From Parabacteroides bouchesdurhonensis (GTDB lineage: Bacteria; Bacteroidota; Bacteroidia; Bacteroidales; Tannerellaceae), in the NCBI RefSeq assembly GCF_900186615.1, contig NZ_LT896588.1, positions 1,398,473-1,462,472 of the forward strand: DNA of 64,000 nucleotides. Reading direction: 5' to 3'. The translations under genes and the position numbers were made by a program. Below are positions 8,068-17,456 of the stretch, one piece after another. The notes beneath the pieces are model-generated. The model was not told where the DNA came from and did not search any database. It saw only the letters and a program-made list of their open reading frames with translations. How positions within the stretch are numbered: the first letter of the stretch is position 1; each line of letters starts with the position of its first letter.

Positions 8068-8679
8068 TTATTCGTTTTTACTTTGTTCCCGGCTTTTAGA
8101 GCCCAGATAACCGCCGTGATGCCTTTTTGCGTAGTCTTTATTGCTGAAATTAATATGCTTCATGGTGTTTACAACCAAAATATCTCCAATAACAGTCATT
8201 ACGGTGGTAGACGTTGTAGGTGTTAGTCCTAATGGGCAGACCTCTTTAGGCGCTCCTGTCAGCAGGCAGACGGTTGCAGCGTTTGCCAGAGGGCTATCCG
8301 GATTACTTGTAATAACGATAAATTCCATATCCGGAGCTAATCCTTTTGTCAGGTCAACTAATTCCACCAGCTCGCGGGTTTTGCCTGAATTGGATATTAG
8401 TAGCATGATATCATTATCTCTTACAATACCCAGGTCACCATGTTGCGCTTCGCTTGGGTGTAAGAAAAAAGCGGGAGTGCCTGTAGAACTGAAAGTGGTT
8501 GCAATATTCATTGCTATTTGTCCGGCTTTTCCCATTCCGCTGGTAATTAGTTTGCCCCCCTGTTTGTGCACATGCTTTACTATGAGGTCTACCGCCTCAT
8601 CATATCCATGTGTGACCGGAATGTTACGTACAGCTTCCGCTTCCTGTTCCAATATAAAAGAGATATTCTCGTTTATCAT
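8068..8679 (-). CDS. SIS-domain sugar isomerase, probable arabinose-5-phosphate isomerase (KdsD/GutQ-like, no CBS domains)
   Basis: KdsD interconverts ribulose-5-phosphate and arabinose-5-phosphate, the first committed step to KDO for lipopolysaccharide. The protein is one SIS domain: SGMGKAGQIAMNIATTFSST (about 47-66), the family hallmark FFLHPSEAQHGDLG with the catalytic His, and LLISNSGKTRELVEL binding the phosphate. At 203 aa it lacks the tandem CBS domains of E. coli KdsD, an architecture known for Bacteroides arabinose-5-phosphate isomerases. It is the first gene of a two-gene unit with the PfkB kinase and has a TACTTTTG box at 8728-8735. A hexulose-phosphate isomerase (PHI) is the main alternative, but the HPSEAQHGDLG motif favours KdsD. 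Confidence 0.82.
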   Translation of the reverse strand: MINENISFILEQEAEAVRNIPVTHGYDEAVDLIVKHVHKQGGKLITSGMGKAGQIAMNIATTFSSTGTPAFFLHPSEAQHGDLGIVRDNDIMLLISNSGKTRELVELVDLTKGLAPDMEFIVITSNPDSPLANAATVCLLTGAPKEVCPLGLTPTTSTTVMTVIGDILVVNTMKHINFSNKDYAKRHHGGYLGSKSREQSKNE

Positions 8680-8727
8680 AACTGTTGATTGAATTATTTA
8701 TGACCTGTGCTTTCTTATAAGAGATTA

Positions 8728-8735
8728 CAAAAGTA
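8728..8735 (-). promoter_or_regulatory. -7 box of the kdsD-pfkB unit
   Basis: The minus strand reads TACTTTTG, a TAnnTTTG match about 50 bases before the SIS-gene ATG. Confidence 0.45.
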
Positions 8736-8823
8736 TTGCATTTTGGTGACACTCGTATATTGTAAAGACGATTTTTATCTTTTATCAAATACAATTTACT
8801 TCTGCCTAATAGAATATTTGTTG

Positions 8824-8831
8824 TAATTTTG
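8824..8831 (+). promoter_or_regulatory. -7 box of the M16 peptidase gene
   Basis: TAATTTTG matches TAnnTTTG and lies 28 bases before the ATG at 8860. Confidence 0.5.
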
Positions 8832-8859
8832 CTGCCTCAAATAATTAAACAGGCAGATA

Positions 8860-10080
8860 ATGTATTATTATTCACATACTCTTTCCAACGGTTTGCGTAT
8901 TGTACATCTTCCGGTAGATTCTCCCGTTTCCTATTGCGGTTTTGCGGTGAATGCCGGAACGAGAGACGAAGAAGGGAGCGAATTTGGCTTGGCGCACTTT
9001 GTGGAACATATGATATTTAAAGGAACGAAGAAGCGGAAAGCTTGGCATATATTAAACCGGATGGAAAATGTCGGGGGCGAGCTAAACGCGTATACCACGA
9101 AAGAAGAGACTTTTATTTATTCCATTTTTATGGAAGAACATTTCGGAAGGGCTTTTGAGTTGTTGGCCGATCTGGTGTTTTGCTCCCAGTTTCCACAACA
9201 GGAAATAGAAAAAGAGGTGGATGTTATTCTGGATGAAATTAATTCATACGAAGACAGTCCTTCGGAGCTTATATTCGATGAATTCGAGAATTTTATCTTT
9301 GAAGGACATGCGTTAGGTCATAATATATTAGGTGATGAAAAATCTCTTTTAAGTTTTAATTCGGAATCCGGACGTTCTTTTATGAAACGATTCTATGCTC
9401 CTGAAAATATGATTTTCTTTTCGATGGGACGCATAGACTTTAAGAAAATTGTCAGGTTGGCCGAGAATGCTTTGGCGGATATTTCTTTTCCGATGGTTAA
9501 CCGTAACCGTAAGGCTCCGGAATTCGTTGCTCCTACAGAGAGAAGAATCCATAAGGATACACATCAGGCACATGTTTTGATCGGAAGCCGTGCATACAGC
9601 ATGTTCGATGAAAAGCGTTTTCCTTTGTTTTTATTGAACAATTTATTAGGTGGGCCGGGAATGAATAACCGCCTTAATTTGTCACTTCGTGAAAAGAATG
9701 GGCTGGTGTATAATGTAGAATCTAATGTGACATCCTATACTGATACCGGATTGGCAACTATTTATTTTGGTACTGATCCGAAAAATATGGAAAAGGCAAT
9801 CCGGCTAGTGAATAAAGAACTGACAAAGATACGTGATGTAAAATTAAGTACGTCTCAACTGACTATTGCTAAAAAACAGGTAATCGGACAGTTGGGAGTT
9901 TCCAGTGATAACCGTGAAGGATTGTTCCTGGGATTAGGCAAAAGCTTTTTACATTATAATCATTACGATACACTTCCGGAAGTTTTCCATAGAGTTGAAA
10001 AGCTTACTGCTGAAGATATTCTGGCAGTTGCGAATGAAATCTTTGCTCCGGAACAATTATTCTGTCTAATCTATCAGTAA
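8860..10080 (+). CDS. M16-family zinc metallopeptidase (processing-peptidase type)
   Basis: The inverted zinc motif HxxEH is complete: H46-F-V-E49-H50 in LAHFVEHMIFKGT. A downstream Glu (about E126 in VILDEINSYED) is in the right place for the third metal ligand. Two M16 repeats are visible: the active N-terminal half to about residue 210, and a C-terminal half with GGPGMNNRLNLSLREKNGLVYNVES, typical of the R/Y-containing clamp. There is no signal peptide, so it probably acts in the cytoplasm. The length, 406 aa, matches single-chain M16B peptidases that work as dimers. The ATG at 8860 follows a -7 box closely. An alternative upstream frame is a shadow. Confidence 0.92.
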   Translation: MYYYSHTLSNGLRIVHLPVDSPVSYCGFAVNAGTRDEEGSEFGLAHFVEHMIFKGTKKRKAWHILNRMENVGGELNAYTTKEETFIYSIFMEEHFGRAFELLADLVFCSQFPQQEIEKEVDVILDEINSYEDSPSELIFDEFENFIFEGHALGHNILGDEKSLLSFNSESGRSFMKRFYAPENMIFFSMGRIDFKKIVRLAENALADISFPMVNRNRKAPEFVAPTERRIHKDTHQAHVLIGSRAYSMFDEKRFPLFLLNNLLGGPGMNNRLNLSLREKNGLVYNVESNVTSYTDTGLATIYFGTDPKNMEKAIRLVNKELTKIRDVKLSTSQLTIAKKQVIGQLGVSSDNREGLFLGLGKSFLHYNHYDTLPEVFHRVEKLTAEDILAVANEIFAPEQLFCLIYQ

Positions 10081-10086
10081 TATGAT

Positions 10087-11487
10087 TTACCAGCATTCAA
10101 TATCTCCTTTTAATCCGGGTATACGGGATTTCTCAAATAGGGGATTTTTAATGCCTTTCTGTTTCTGTACATGATAATCTTGTAATAAGAGAAATGCTTC
10201 TTTGCTTAATAAGGAAATGGCAATAAGATTGCAGATAGTCATTAAAGCCATTGTTACATCGGCCAGGCTCCAGGCAAGATCCAGACTGGCTAAAGCTCCG
10301 AACATCACCATTCCACCGCATAAAAGACGGTATATAATTAATACATCTTTTCTTTTGGTGAAGAAGCGTATATTGGCTTCTCCATAATAATAATTCCCTA
10401 TAATACTGCTAAAAGCAAATAACAGGATTGCGACAGCAACAAATATAGAACCGCTATTCCCTATCTCATTGGTTAGCGCTTGTTGGGTGAGTTGTACTCC
10501 GTTTATAGAACCATCCAGAGGCGCTCCGCTAAAGAGTATGATAAATCCTGTACAGGTACATATAATAAGAGTATCGGTGAATACGCCTAAAGTCTGAATT
10601 AATCCTTGTTTTACCGGGTGGGAAACATTCGCGGTTGCGGCTACGTTAGGAGCTGATCCCATGCCGGCTTCATTACTGAACAATCCGCGTTTGATTCCTT
10701 GCATAAGGGCAGCGCCAACCCCGCCTCCGGCTATTTGCTCCCAACCAAAAGCATTGTTTACAATTAGTTTCAATACCTCCGGTAATTTTGTTACATTAAA
10801 AAGTACCACGCCTAATGCCAGGATGATATAACCGAGTGCCATGATCGGTACAATAATACCGCTTACTTTGGCAATGCGCTGGATTCCTCCGAAGATGATA
10901 AGTAAAGTGAAAAAAGTAAGAAAACCTCCTACCATAGCCGCGTCGAATCCGAAAGCTCCAGCCCATGCTGCACAAATGGTGTTACTTTGCACGGAATTAA
11001 AGGCGAATCCGAAAGTGATGGTGATTAGGATGGCAAAAAGTACTCCCATCCATCGTAAACCTAACCCTTTTTCCATATAATACGCCGGTCCGCCGATAAA
11101 AGAATCTTTGCCTTTTATTTTATATAATTGAGCCAGTGTAGATTCAACGAAAGAACTGGCTGCTCCTAACAAAGCGATAAGCCACATCCAGAAGATAGCG
11201 CCCGGACCACCGATGGCAATAGCGGTAGCTACCCCTGCCAGATTTCCTGTTCCTACACGGCTGGCAAGCGATACGGCAAAAGCCTGGAAAGAGGATATAT
11301 GTTTCTCTTCACGGTTTTTGATGATACCCGAATCGCCTAATAAACGAACCATTTCACCGATCATACGAAATTGTACAAAGCGTGTTTTCAATGAAAACCA
11401 GATCGCACAAACCAGCAGCATAACGATTAATACGTATGACCACAAGATTTCGTTTATTCCGCTAATCCATTCATTTACTATATCCAT
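10087..11487 (-). CDS. Sodium:alanine symporter (AGCS family)
   Basis: This inner-membrane Na+-coupled importer for alanine or glycine has about 10-11 hydrophobic segments. AGCS landmarks are RVGTGNLAGVATAIAIGGPGAIFWMW (about 91-116), SFIGGPAYYMEKGLG (about 149-163) and GLFSNEAGMGSAPNVAATA (about 270-290), which is the family's conserved helix region. The length, 466 aa, is typical. It ends six bases from the convergent M16 gene. A hydrophilic C-terminal tail follows the last helix. Substrate specificity (alanine versus glycine or serine) is family inference. Confidence 0.93.
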   Translation of the reverse strand: MDIVNEWISGINEILWSYVLIVMLLVCAIWFSLKTRFVQFRMIGEMVRLLGDSGIIKNREEKHISSFQAFAVSLASRVGTGNLAGVATAIAIGGPGAIFWMWLIALLGAASSFVESTLAQLYKIKGKDSFIGGPAYYMEKGLGLRWMGVLFAILITITFGFAFNSVQSNTICAAWAGAFGFDAAMVGGFLTFFTLLIIFGGIQRIAKVSGIIVPIMALGYIILALGVVLFNVTKLPEVLKLIVNNAFGWEQIAGGGVGAALMQGIKRGLFSNEAGMGSAPNVAATANVSHPVKQGLIQTLGVFTDTLIICTCTGFIILFSGAPLDGSINGVQLTQQALTNEIGNSGSIFVAVAILLFAFSSIIGNYYYGEANIRFFTKRKDVLIIYRLLCGGMVMFGALASLDLAWSLADVTMALMTICNLIAISLLSKEAFLLLQDYHVQKQKGIKNPLFEKSRIPGLKGDIECW

Positions 11488-11703
11488 AAATATGTATATA
11501 AATTATCCGATAGAATACAAACTTAGATAAAACATCTTTGTTTTACAAATCGTTGTGTTGTAAAGATAGTTTTTCAGATATTGATATTGCAGATTTTTTC
11601 TTTTTGATTGTAACCAATAATGAAGTTATGTAGTCTTATTAATAAAAAACAAATTACAAGCGGAACAGACTAGCCTGTGAGAAGAAAAATAAGACAATAA
11701 CAT

Positions 11704-14031
11704 ATGAAACGTATAAGTATAGTAGTCATGTTGCTTTGCTGCATGACAATAGAATCTTTTGCTCAAAATTTAACGATAAGGGGACAAGTGAAAGATGCGC
11801 GTAATAACGAAACATTGGAATTTGCGAATGTGATGTTGCAAATGAGTGATTCTGTTTTTGTGCAGGGAACAACTACAAATGAAAAGGGAAATTTCTCCCT
11901 TGACAGAGTAATACCGGGTAATTATATATTGGCAGTATCCAGTATTGGATATAATACGGAATACATAACATTAGATGGTTTTTCTAAAAGTGTTGTGCTT
12001 GGCGATATCTTGTTGGGAGATGCGGCTGTGTCTCTGGATAATGTAACGGTTACTGCATCCGGACAAACTAGCCGCATGGACCGCAAGATTGTTTTTCCTT
12101 CCGAACGCCAGTTAAAAGTCTCCTCCAATGGTATGGATTTACTTCAACAGATGATGTTGCCGCGTATTCAGGTAGATATGCTGAACAGTCAGATTAAAAT
12201 GCCGGGAAATGGAGTCGTGCAGCTTCGTATAAATGGCGTAAAAGTAGAGCAGGAAGACATAAAAACTCTGATTCCATCGGATATTATCCGTATAGAATAT
12301 CATGACAATCCAGGTCTCCGTTATGGCAATGCCGATGTTGTGTTGGATTATATTGTGCGTCGTCCGGATACGGGAGGAAGTTTTGCTATAAATATGGAAC
12401 AGGGATTGAATGCTATGTGGGGAGAATATAATGTATCGGCTAAAGTGAATCATAAAAAATCGGAATGGGGCGCTTATTACCGTATCGGTCCACGTGATTT
12501 TTATGGTCTGAAACGTAATAACGAAGAAGAATTTCATTTGGCAGACGGAACATCATTAGATCGTGTGGAAATTGGAGAACCATCACGGGGCCGGATGTTT
12601 ATGCATAATATGAATCTGAATTACAGTTATCAGGAGCCGGAAAAATACATGTTTAATGCTACTTTTCGCTATAGAACTACGCATCAGCCATGTTGGGACT
12701 ATAAAGGCGTGTTGATGAATAAAGAAAATCAGGAAGACAGGGTGGATATGATTGACCGTAATGACAATGATTATAAAACTCCGGCTTTGGACTTATATTA
12801 TCAACGGGATTTGAAGAATGACCAAACCTTGGTCTTTAATCTGGTTGGAACTTATAATAAAACAAAATCTGCCCGTATCTATAAAGAAAGCCGGACTGAC
12901 GAAATGCTGACAGATATTAATAATAAGGTAAACGGTGAAAAATATTCATTAATCGGTGAAGCGATTTATGAGAAGAAACTGGAAAATGGCAATCGTTTAA
13001 GCGGAGGTTTACGTCATACGCAATCCTATTCGGATAATGCCTATATTAATGGACACAATTATAAGACTCACATGGTACAGGCTGAAAGTTTTGTGTATGG
13101 TGAGTTCAAAGGGAAGGTGAAGAAGCTGGATTACTCTCTGGGCCTTGGCGTTAATCGTTCCTATTATAGCCAGCGCGGAGCGGAAGATACATACGAGCGT
13201 TATACAGTGAACCCTCGTTTGACTCTTTTCTGTCCGCTTCCCGGCGAATCGTCTATCCGTTTGAAAGCGACTATAGGAAATGTTACTCCTTCTTTGGGTG
13301 AACTAAGTGCAATAGATCAGGTGATAGATTCTTTGCAGATACAACGCGGTAATCCGAATCTGAAAACCTATATGAGCTATTATACAGAGTTGAATTACGA
13401 ATTTCGCAAAGGTCTGTTTTATACTAATTTTACCGGAGCATACGAGTATCAGCCGGATGCTATTATGGATGAAAAATATCAGGAAGGAAATAAGATTATC
13501 CAAACATGGGATAACCAAAAGAACTGGCAACGCATGGTTGCAGATGCCAATATAAAGTTTGGGCCTGTTAAAGATATTTTCCAGATTTCTTTTGACGGTG
13601 GCGTAAATCATTATATAAGTAACGGCAATACCTATAAGCATCGTTACACGAATTGGTGGTGTGATGTAAATGCATCTGTAACCTGGAAAAAGCTATCATT
13701 GTGGTATATGGTTATGACTAACTGGAACTGGTTCAAAGGTGAGACTCTGACGGGGGGAGAGAATATACAAGCTATTATGTTGAGTTATCGTCATAAAGAT
13801 TTGAATGTTGGTTTGCGGGTTATAAATCCGTTTACCGATAATTATAAGGTAGAAACGGAAAACTGGAACCGCTATGCTTCCTATAAACGCTCTATGTATA
13901 TAAAGGAAAGTTCACGCGTGTTCGTTGTCACCGTTTCTTATAACTTCTCTTTCGGACGAAAATACAGTGCCGGACAGAAAAAGCTGAATAATGCCGATAA
14001 TGATTCGGGCGTAATGAGTACGGGGAAATAG
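11704..14031 (+). CDS. Outer-membrane beta-barrel protein with carboxypeptidase-regulatory-like domain (OMP_b-brl_3 type)
   Basis: A signal peptide (about 1-20, ending SFAQN) is followed by a CarboxypepD_reg-like beta-sandwich (LTIRGQVKDARNNETLEFANVML, about 22-100). Next comes a plug-like region (DNVTVTASGQTSRMDRKIVF... RLRYGNADVVLDYIV equivalent, about 110-220), then a barrel of alternating aromatic strands to the end. It resembles TonB-dependent receptors but has no recognisable TonB box and no partner SusD, so it belongs with the outer membrane beta-barrel family often found singly in Bacteroidales. The ligand is unknown. The gene is monocistronic and divergent from the AGCS gene across a 216-base gap in which I see no feature beyond AT-rich sequence. 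Confidence 0.85.
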   Translation: MKRISIVVMLLCCMTIESFAQNLTIRGQVKDARNNETLEFANVMLQMSDSVFVQGTTTNEKGNFSLDRVIPGNYILAVSSIGYNTEYITLDGFSKSVVLGDILLGDAAVSLDNVTVTASGQTSRMDRKIVFPSERQLKVSSNGMDLLQQMMLPRIQVDMLNSQIKMPGNGVVQLRINGVKVEQEDIKTLIPSDIIRIEYHDNPGLRYGNADVVLDYIVRRPDTGGSFAINMEQGLNAMWGEYNVSAKVNHKKSEWGAYYRIGPRDFYGLKRNNEEEFHLADGTSLDRVEIGEPSRGRMFMHNMNLNYSYQEPEKYMFNATFRYRTTHQPCWDYKGVLMNKENQEDRVDMIDRNDNDYKTPALDLYYQRDLKNDQTLVFNLVGTYNKTKSARIYKESRTDEMLTDINNKVNGEKYSLIGEAIYEKKLENGNRLSGGLRHTQSYSDNAYINGHNYKTHMVQAESFVYGEFKGKVKKLDYSLGLGVNRSYYSQRGAEDTYERYTVNPRLTLFCPLPGESSIRLKATIGNVTPSLGELSAIDQVIDSLQIQRGNPNLKTYMSYYTELNYEFRKGLFYTNFTGAYEYQPDAIMDEKYQEGNKIIQTWDNQKNWQRMVADANIKFGPVKDIFQISFDGGVNHYISNGNTYKHRYTNWWCDVNASVTWKKLSLWYMVMTNWNWFKGETLTGGENIQAIMLSYRHKDLNVGLRVINPFTDNYKVETENWNRYASYKRSMYIKESSRVFVVTVSYNFSFGRKYSAGQKKLNNADNDSGVMSTGK

Positions 14032-14042
14032 GATTTAATTCG

Positions 14043-14050
14043 TATCTTTG
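14043..14050 (+). promoter_or_regulatory. -7 box of the flavin reductase gene
   Basis: TATCTTTG matches TAnnTTTG and lies 22 bases before the ATG at 14073. Confidence 0.5.
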
Positions 14051-14072
14051 ATAGACAAAATAAGTAAAAGGT

Positions 14073-14579
14073 ATGAAAACAATTAATCCGACACTGATCA
14101 AAGATAATTTTATTGAAATAATCAGTAAAGAATGGATGCTTGTAAGTGCAGGCGACAAGGATAAGTTTAACATGATGACGGCCAGTTGGGGCGGTGCCGG
14201 CGAATTATGGGGCAAGCATGTTGTATTTGTATTTGTCCGGCCGGAACGTTATACACGCGGATTCATCGAAGAAAAAGGATGGTTTACCCTCTCTTTCCTG
14301 GGAGATGAATATAAGAAAGTACATGCCGTTTGCGGAAGTAAATCCGGTCGCGATATAGATAAAGTAGCAGCAACCGGATTAACACCTTATTTTACGGAGA
14401 ATGGCAATCCTTGTTTTGAAGAATCCCGATTGACTTTGGAATGTAAAATTCTTTATACTTCCGAGATAGAGAAGGATAAATTTAAAGATGTTTCCCTTTT
14501 TGACCGTTGGTACAATGAGGCCAGTGGAAATCCACATCTTGTATATGTAGCAGAAATTGTTAATGCCTGGGAAAAGTAA
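14073..14579 (+). CDS. Flavin-reductase-like FMN-binding protein
   Basis: This small FMN-binding split-barrel protein of 168 aa resembles the flavin reductase-like domain family. Visible support is VSAGDKDKFNMMTASWGGAGELWGK (about 24-48), where the MTASWG turn binds the flavin phosphate, followed by VFVFVRPERYT and a GWFTLSFLG strand. Such proteins transfer electrons from NAD(P)H or bind FMN in the cytoplasm. The physiological partner is unknown. It has its own -7 box and is convergent, with a 4-base gap, to the HhH gene. Confidence 0.85.
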   Translation: MKTINPTLIKDNFIEIISKEWMLVSAGDKDKFNMMTASWGGAGELWGKHVVFVFVRPERYTRGFIEEKGWFTLSFLGDEYKKVHAVCGSKSGRDIDKVAATGLTPYFTENGNPCFEESRLTLECKILYTSEIEKDKFKDVSLFDRWYNEASGNPHLVYVAEIVNAWEK

Positions 14580-14583
14580 TTTA

Positions 14584-15294
14584 TTACTCAAAGGACAGAT
14601 AGGGAACTAAACGTTCCTTATCCGTTTCCGTAAATTCTTCCAGCAGTTGCAGGTTCTCCCATCCGGTGAGCCTGCTTTTTTGTTTTACCAACCTCTCTAT
14701 TGTTTTGGCTTGTTTATAGTTAATATAAGGATGTTTGGCCAGTTCGCGGGCGGATAAATGGTTTATTTTTATGAGACGAATTGATGATTGATCTGCAGAA
14801 AACCATGATTTTATCGATTCATACCGTTCGTAATCTATTCCATATACCTCGCTTAGCTGTGTTACGGAATAGAATCCTCCTAAAAGGTTTCTGAACCGGA
14901 TGATGCGGCGGGCAAAGGTGCTGCCGATACCCGGGACTTTTTTTAATATGGTCGTATCGGCAGAGTTCAATTCTACAATTGTACCTTTAGGATATTTCTG
15001 AGAGGAGAAAAAGTTCCTTTCGGAAGGAATTTTAGTTTCTCTCGGGAGAAATTCTTTTTTCTTCCGGTAGGAACTTTTTGTAGCCTTTACGGGAACAGAT
15101 TGTTTTGTTGTCTTCTTTATTGTGTCGTGTTGAACTGAAAGATGCTTTTCAGTTCCTTTTTCTTCTTTATATTCCGATGGAATCTTTTCTTCTGTCAGTT
15201 GGAGAATAAGAAAAGAAAGAGTGATTAGTAGAAGCAATACTGTTAATGCACGCCGTTCTCCTTTGGAGAAGTAAAATAAGTCACGCCAATTCAT
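14584..15294 (-). CDS. ComEA-like helix-hairpin-helix protein
   Basis: One N-terminal membrane anchor (RALTVLLLLITLSFLILQL, about 14-33) precedes a basic, low-complexity linker (about 40-100). Two HhH modules then follow: LNSADTTILKKVPGIGSTFARRIIRFR (about 108-134) and a second around LSARELAKHPYINYKQAKTI (about 178-198). ComEA-type HhH domains bind DNA non-specifically, and anchored forms face the periplasm. No competence genes are nearby, so a role in DNA uptake is not supported here. It is the last gene of a likely tcdA-lolD-symporter-HhH run, though a TATATTTG box (15327-15334) could drive it separately. Confidence 0.82.
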   Translation of the reverse strand: MNWRDLFYFSKGERRALTVLLLLITLSFLILQLTEEKIPSEYKEEKGTEKHLSVQHDTIKKTTKQSVPVKATKSSYRKKKEFLPRETKIPSERNFFSSQKYPKGTIVELNSADTTILKKVPGIGSTFARRIIRFRNLLGGFYSVTQLSEVYGIDYERYESIKSWFSADQSSIRLIKINHLSARELAKHPYINYKQAKTIERLVKQKSRLTGWENLQLLEEFTETDKERLVPYLSFE

Positions 15295-15326
15295 AGTTGT
15301 CGGGTTTTCGTTGTTTATTAAAGGGG

Positions 15327-15334
15327 CAAATATA
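15327..15334 (-). promoter_or_regulatory. -7 box of the HhH gene
   Basis: The minus strand reads TATATTTG, about 33 bases before the ATG. It overlaps one arm of the palindrome at 15329-15358. Confidence 0.4.
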
Positions 15335-15358
15335 CCGGTTTTATTTTACCGGTATATT
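15329..15358. repeat. Perfect 10-bp-arm palindrome between the symporter and HhH genes
   Basis: AATATACCGG (15329-15338) and CCGGTATATT (15349-15358) are exact inverse repeats with a 10-bp loop. The element overlaps the HhH -7 box. It may be an operator or a weak bidirectional terminator for the symporter gene. Confidence 0.6.
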
Positions 15359-15369
15359 TACTTTTACGA

Positions 15370-16740
15370 TTATAGTAATCCTTTAATCCATTTAATAATT
15401 CCCAATTCGTTCAGGAAAATAATACCAATGGCAATAGGGGAAATATATTTCATAAAGAAAGCGTATGTGTTGAAAAAATGGAAAGGAATAGTGCTCTTAT
15501 TGGTCAACTCCTCTTTCAGGATTTTACGATCAACACGCGTTCCTACATAGATACAAATAAACATTCCGCCGAGAGGTAACATTATCTTGGCCGTTAAATA
15601 ATCCAGTGCATCAAAGAATGTCAATCCGAAAATAGTGTATTCTTTTAATATTCCGAAAGACAGCGAACTTATTACCGCAAGAACCAGGACTCCTATGGAT
15701 ACGAACCATGCTGCCTTTTTACGAGACATATGATATTCTTCGTGTACATAGGCCGTTGCCACTTCATGCAAGGATATTGTTGAAGTTAATGCCGCCAACG
15801 CCAGAAGTACAAAAAAGATGAAAGACCAAAGCCAACCCAAAGGCAGTTGTTCAAATACATTAGGCAATGTGATGAATACCAGTTCCGGTCCTGCCGTTGG
15901 AGCAATATGGAAACTGAATACAGCCGGGAATATCATAATGCCGGCTAATATGGCGACTAATGTATCGAGCAGCGTAACCTGTAGCGCGGTTGTCTGTAAG
16001 TTTGTCTCTTTTCCAAAGTAAGACGCGTATGTGATGAGGCATCCCATTCCGATACTTAATGAGAAAAAGGCTTGTCCCATTGCACTTAATACAACCGAAG
16101 AGGTTATTTTTTCAAAGTCAGGATGGAATAAAAACTTTAAGCCCTCCGTTGCATCCGGCAGGGTAACCGAACGGATACACAACGCAACCAGAATAAAAAA
16201 CAAAACAGGCATCATTACTTTGGAGGCACGTTCAATGCCACTCTTTACTCCTGATATGATAATGAGATGTGTCAAGGCAATAAAAGCGATTGTCCAACCA
16301 ATGGGGCGGATAATACCGGAGGAGAATGTTTCAAATTCTACAGCAAAGTCCGCCGCGGTTTTTCCACTGAGAGAACCGCTGAATGCCTGCATTATGTATT
16401 CAAGTGTCCAGCCCGCTACAACAGAATAAAACCCGAGAATAAGGAATGCGGCCAATACGCCGTTATAACCGATGAAACTCCATTTTGTGCCCGGCGCCAT
16501 TACTTTGAAAGCTCCGGCAGCATTTCTTCTGGAACGGCGTCCGATAAAAAACTCCGTGATCATTACCGGAAGACCTAGCAAAAGAATGCAGATTACGTAA
16601 ATAAGCAAAAAGGCTGCTCCTCCGTTTGAGCCTACCATGTACGGAAAGCGCCAGATATTTCCTAATCCTACGGCACACCCTACGGTTGCCAATATTACTC
16701 CTATTTTACTGCCAAAGGTTGCTCTGGTGTTAGTCGTCAT
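15370..16740 (-). CDS. Sodium-dependent transporter (NSS/SNF family)
   Basis: This is a LeuT-fold inner-membrane Na+-coupled importer of amino acids or related solutes. The NSS signature in helix 1 is clear: GCAVGLGNIWRFPYMVGSNGG (about 18-38), containing the unwound sodium and substrate site. Helix 6-8 motifs include AMGQAFFSLSIGMGCLITYASY and, later, LLALAALTSTISLHEV. There are 11-12 hydrophobic segments. At 456 aa, the length fits bacterial 11-12 TM members. It starts 21 bases after lolD, suggesting co-transcription, with no functional link expected. The solute cannot be assigned. Confidence 0.92.
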   Translation of the reverse strand: MTTNTRATFGSKIGVILATVGCAVGLGNIWRFPYMVGSNGGAAFLLIYVICILLLGLPVMITEFFIGRRSRRNAAGAFKVMAPGTKWSFIGYNGVLAAFLILGFYSVVAGWTLEYIMQAFSGSLSGKTAADFAVEFETFSSGIIRPIGWTIAFIALTHLIIISGVKSGIERASKVMMPVLFFILVALCIRSVTLPDATEGLKFLFHPDFEKITSSVVLSAMGQAFFSLSIGMGCLITYASYFGKETNLQTTALQVTLLDTLVAILAGIMIFPAVFSFHIAPTAGPELVFITLPNVFEQLPLGWLWSFIFFVLLALAALTSTISLHEVATAYVHEEYHMSRKKAAWFVSIGVLVLAVISSLSFGILKEYTIFGLTFFDALDYLTAKIMLPLGGMFICIYVGTRVDRKILKEELTNKSTIPFHFFNTYAFFMKYISPIAIGIIFLNELGIIKWIKGLL

Positions 16741-16761
16741 TTTTAGTTTATAATTAGTTAT

Positions 16762-17415
16762 TTACTCTGAAACTACGCCGTCTTTGATGTGTATTACACG
16801 ATCAGCACTGGAAGCCAGTTGCTCGTCATGCGTAACGATTACAAATGTTTGTTTCATCTGTTCCCGAAGTTCAAAAAAGAGGGCGTGCAGTTCTTCTTTG
16901 TTTTTTGTATCCAAGCTTCCTGACGGTTCATCAGCAAGAATAACCGCCGGATTATTGATTAGTGCCCGGGCTACGGCTACACGTTGTTTTTCTCCGCCGG
17001 AAAGCTCCGCCGGCTTGTGCGACATGCGGTCTGATAATTTCAGGAAGTCCAGCATTTCTTTCGCTCGCTTTTCTGCTACCGCCGGTTTTTCTCTCGCGAT
17101 TAAAGCCGGAATCATTACATTTTCCAATGCCGTGAACTCCGGTAACAATTGGTGAAATTGGAACACAAACCCAATGTTCCTGTTACGAAAGGCGGCAAGT
17201 TCTTTATCTTTTAGCAAACCGGTTTCCGTACCGTTAATGGTAAGCCTGCCGCTGTCTGGTGAATCTAACGTTCCTATTATCTGCAACAGAGTAGTCTTGC
17301 CAGCTCCGCTCGGACCGATAATTGCAACCATTTCACTTTTATCAATCGTGAGGTCGATGCCTTTCAATACTTGTAAATTACCGAAACTTTTCGTAATTCC
17401 TTCGGTTTGTATCAT
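16762..17415 (-). CDS. lolD: Lipoprotein-releasing ABC transporter ATPase, LolD-like
   Basis: The cytoplasmic ATPase powers release of lipoproteins from the inner membrane for the outer membrane. Walker A is GPSGAGKT (34-41), the signature is [15 protein letters not shown] (about 138-152), Walker B is VILADEPSG (about 158-166) and the switch His is in [11 protein letters not shown]. The length, 217 aa, and [25 protein letters not shown] are typical of the MacB/LolD subfamily. No LolC/E permease is adjacent, as is common in Bacteroidetes, so another MacB-like subunit cannot be excluded. It lies between tcdA and the NSS gene with short gaps. Confidence 0.85.
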   Translation of the reverse strand: MIQTEGITKSFGNLQVLKGIDLTIDKSEMVAIIGPSGAGKTTLLQIIGTLDSPDSGRLTINGTETGLLKDKELAAFRNRNIGFVFQFHQLLPEFTALENVMIPALIAREKPAVAEKRAKEMLDFLKLSDRMSHKPAELSGGEKQRVAVARALINNPAVILADEPSGSLDTKNKEELHALFFELREQMKQTFVIVTHDEQLASSADRVIHIKDGVVSE

Positions 17416-17456
17416 TTTAATAAATAGTTAATAATTGACGCGTTATGGTCAACGGA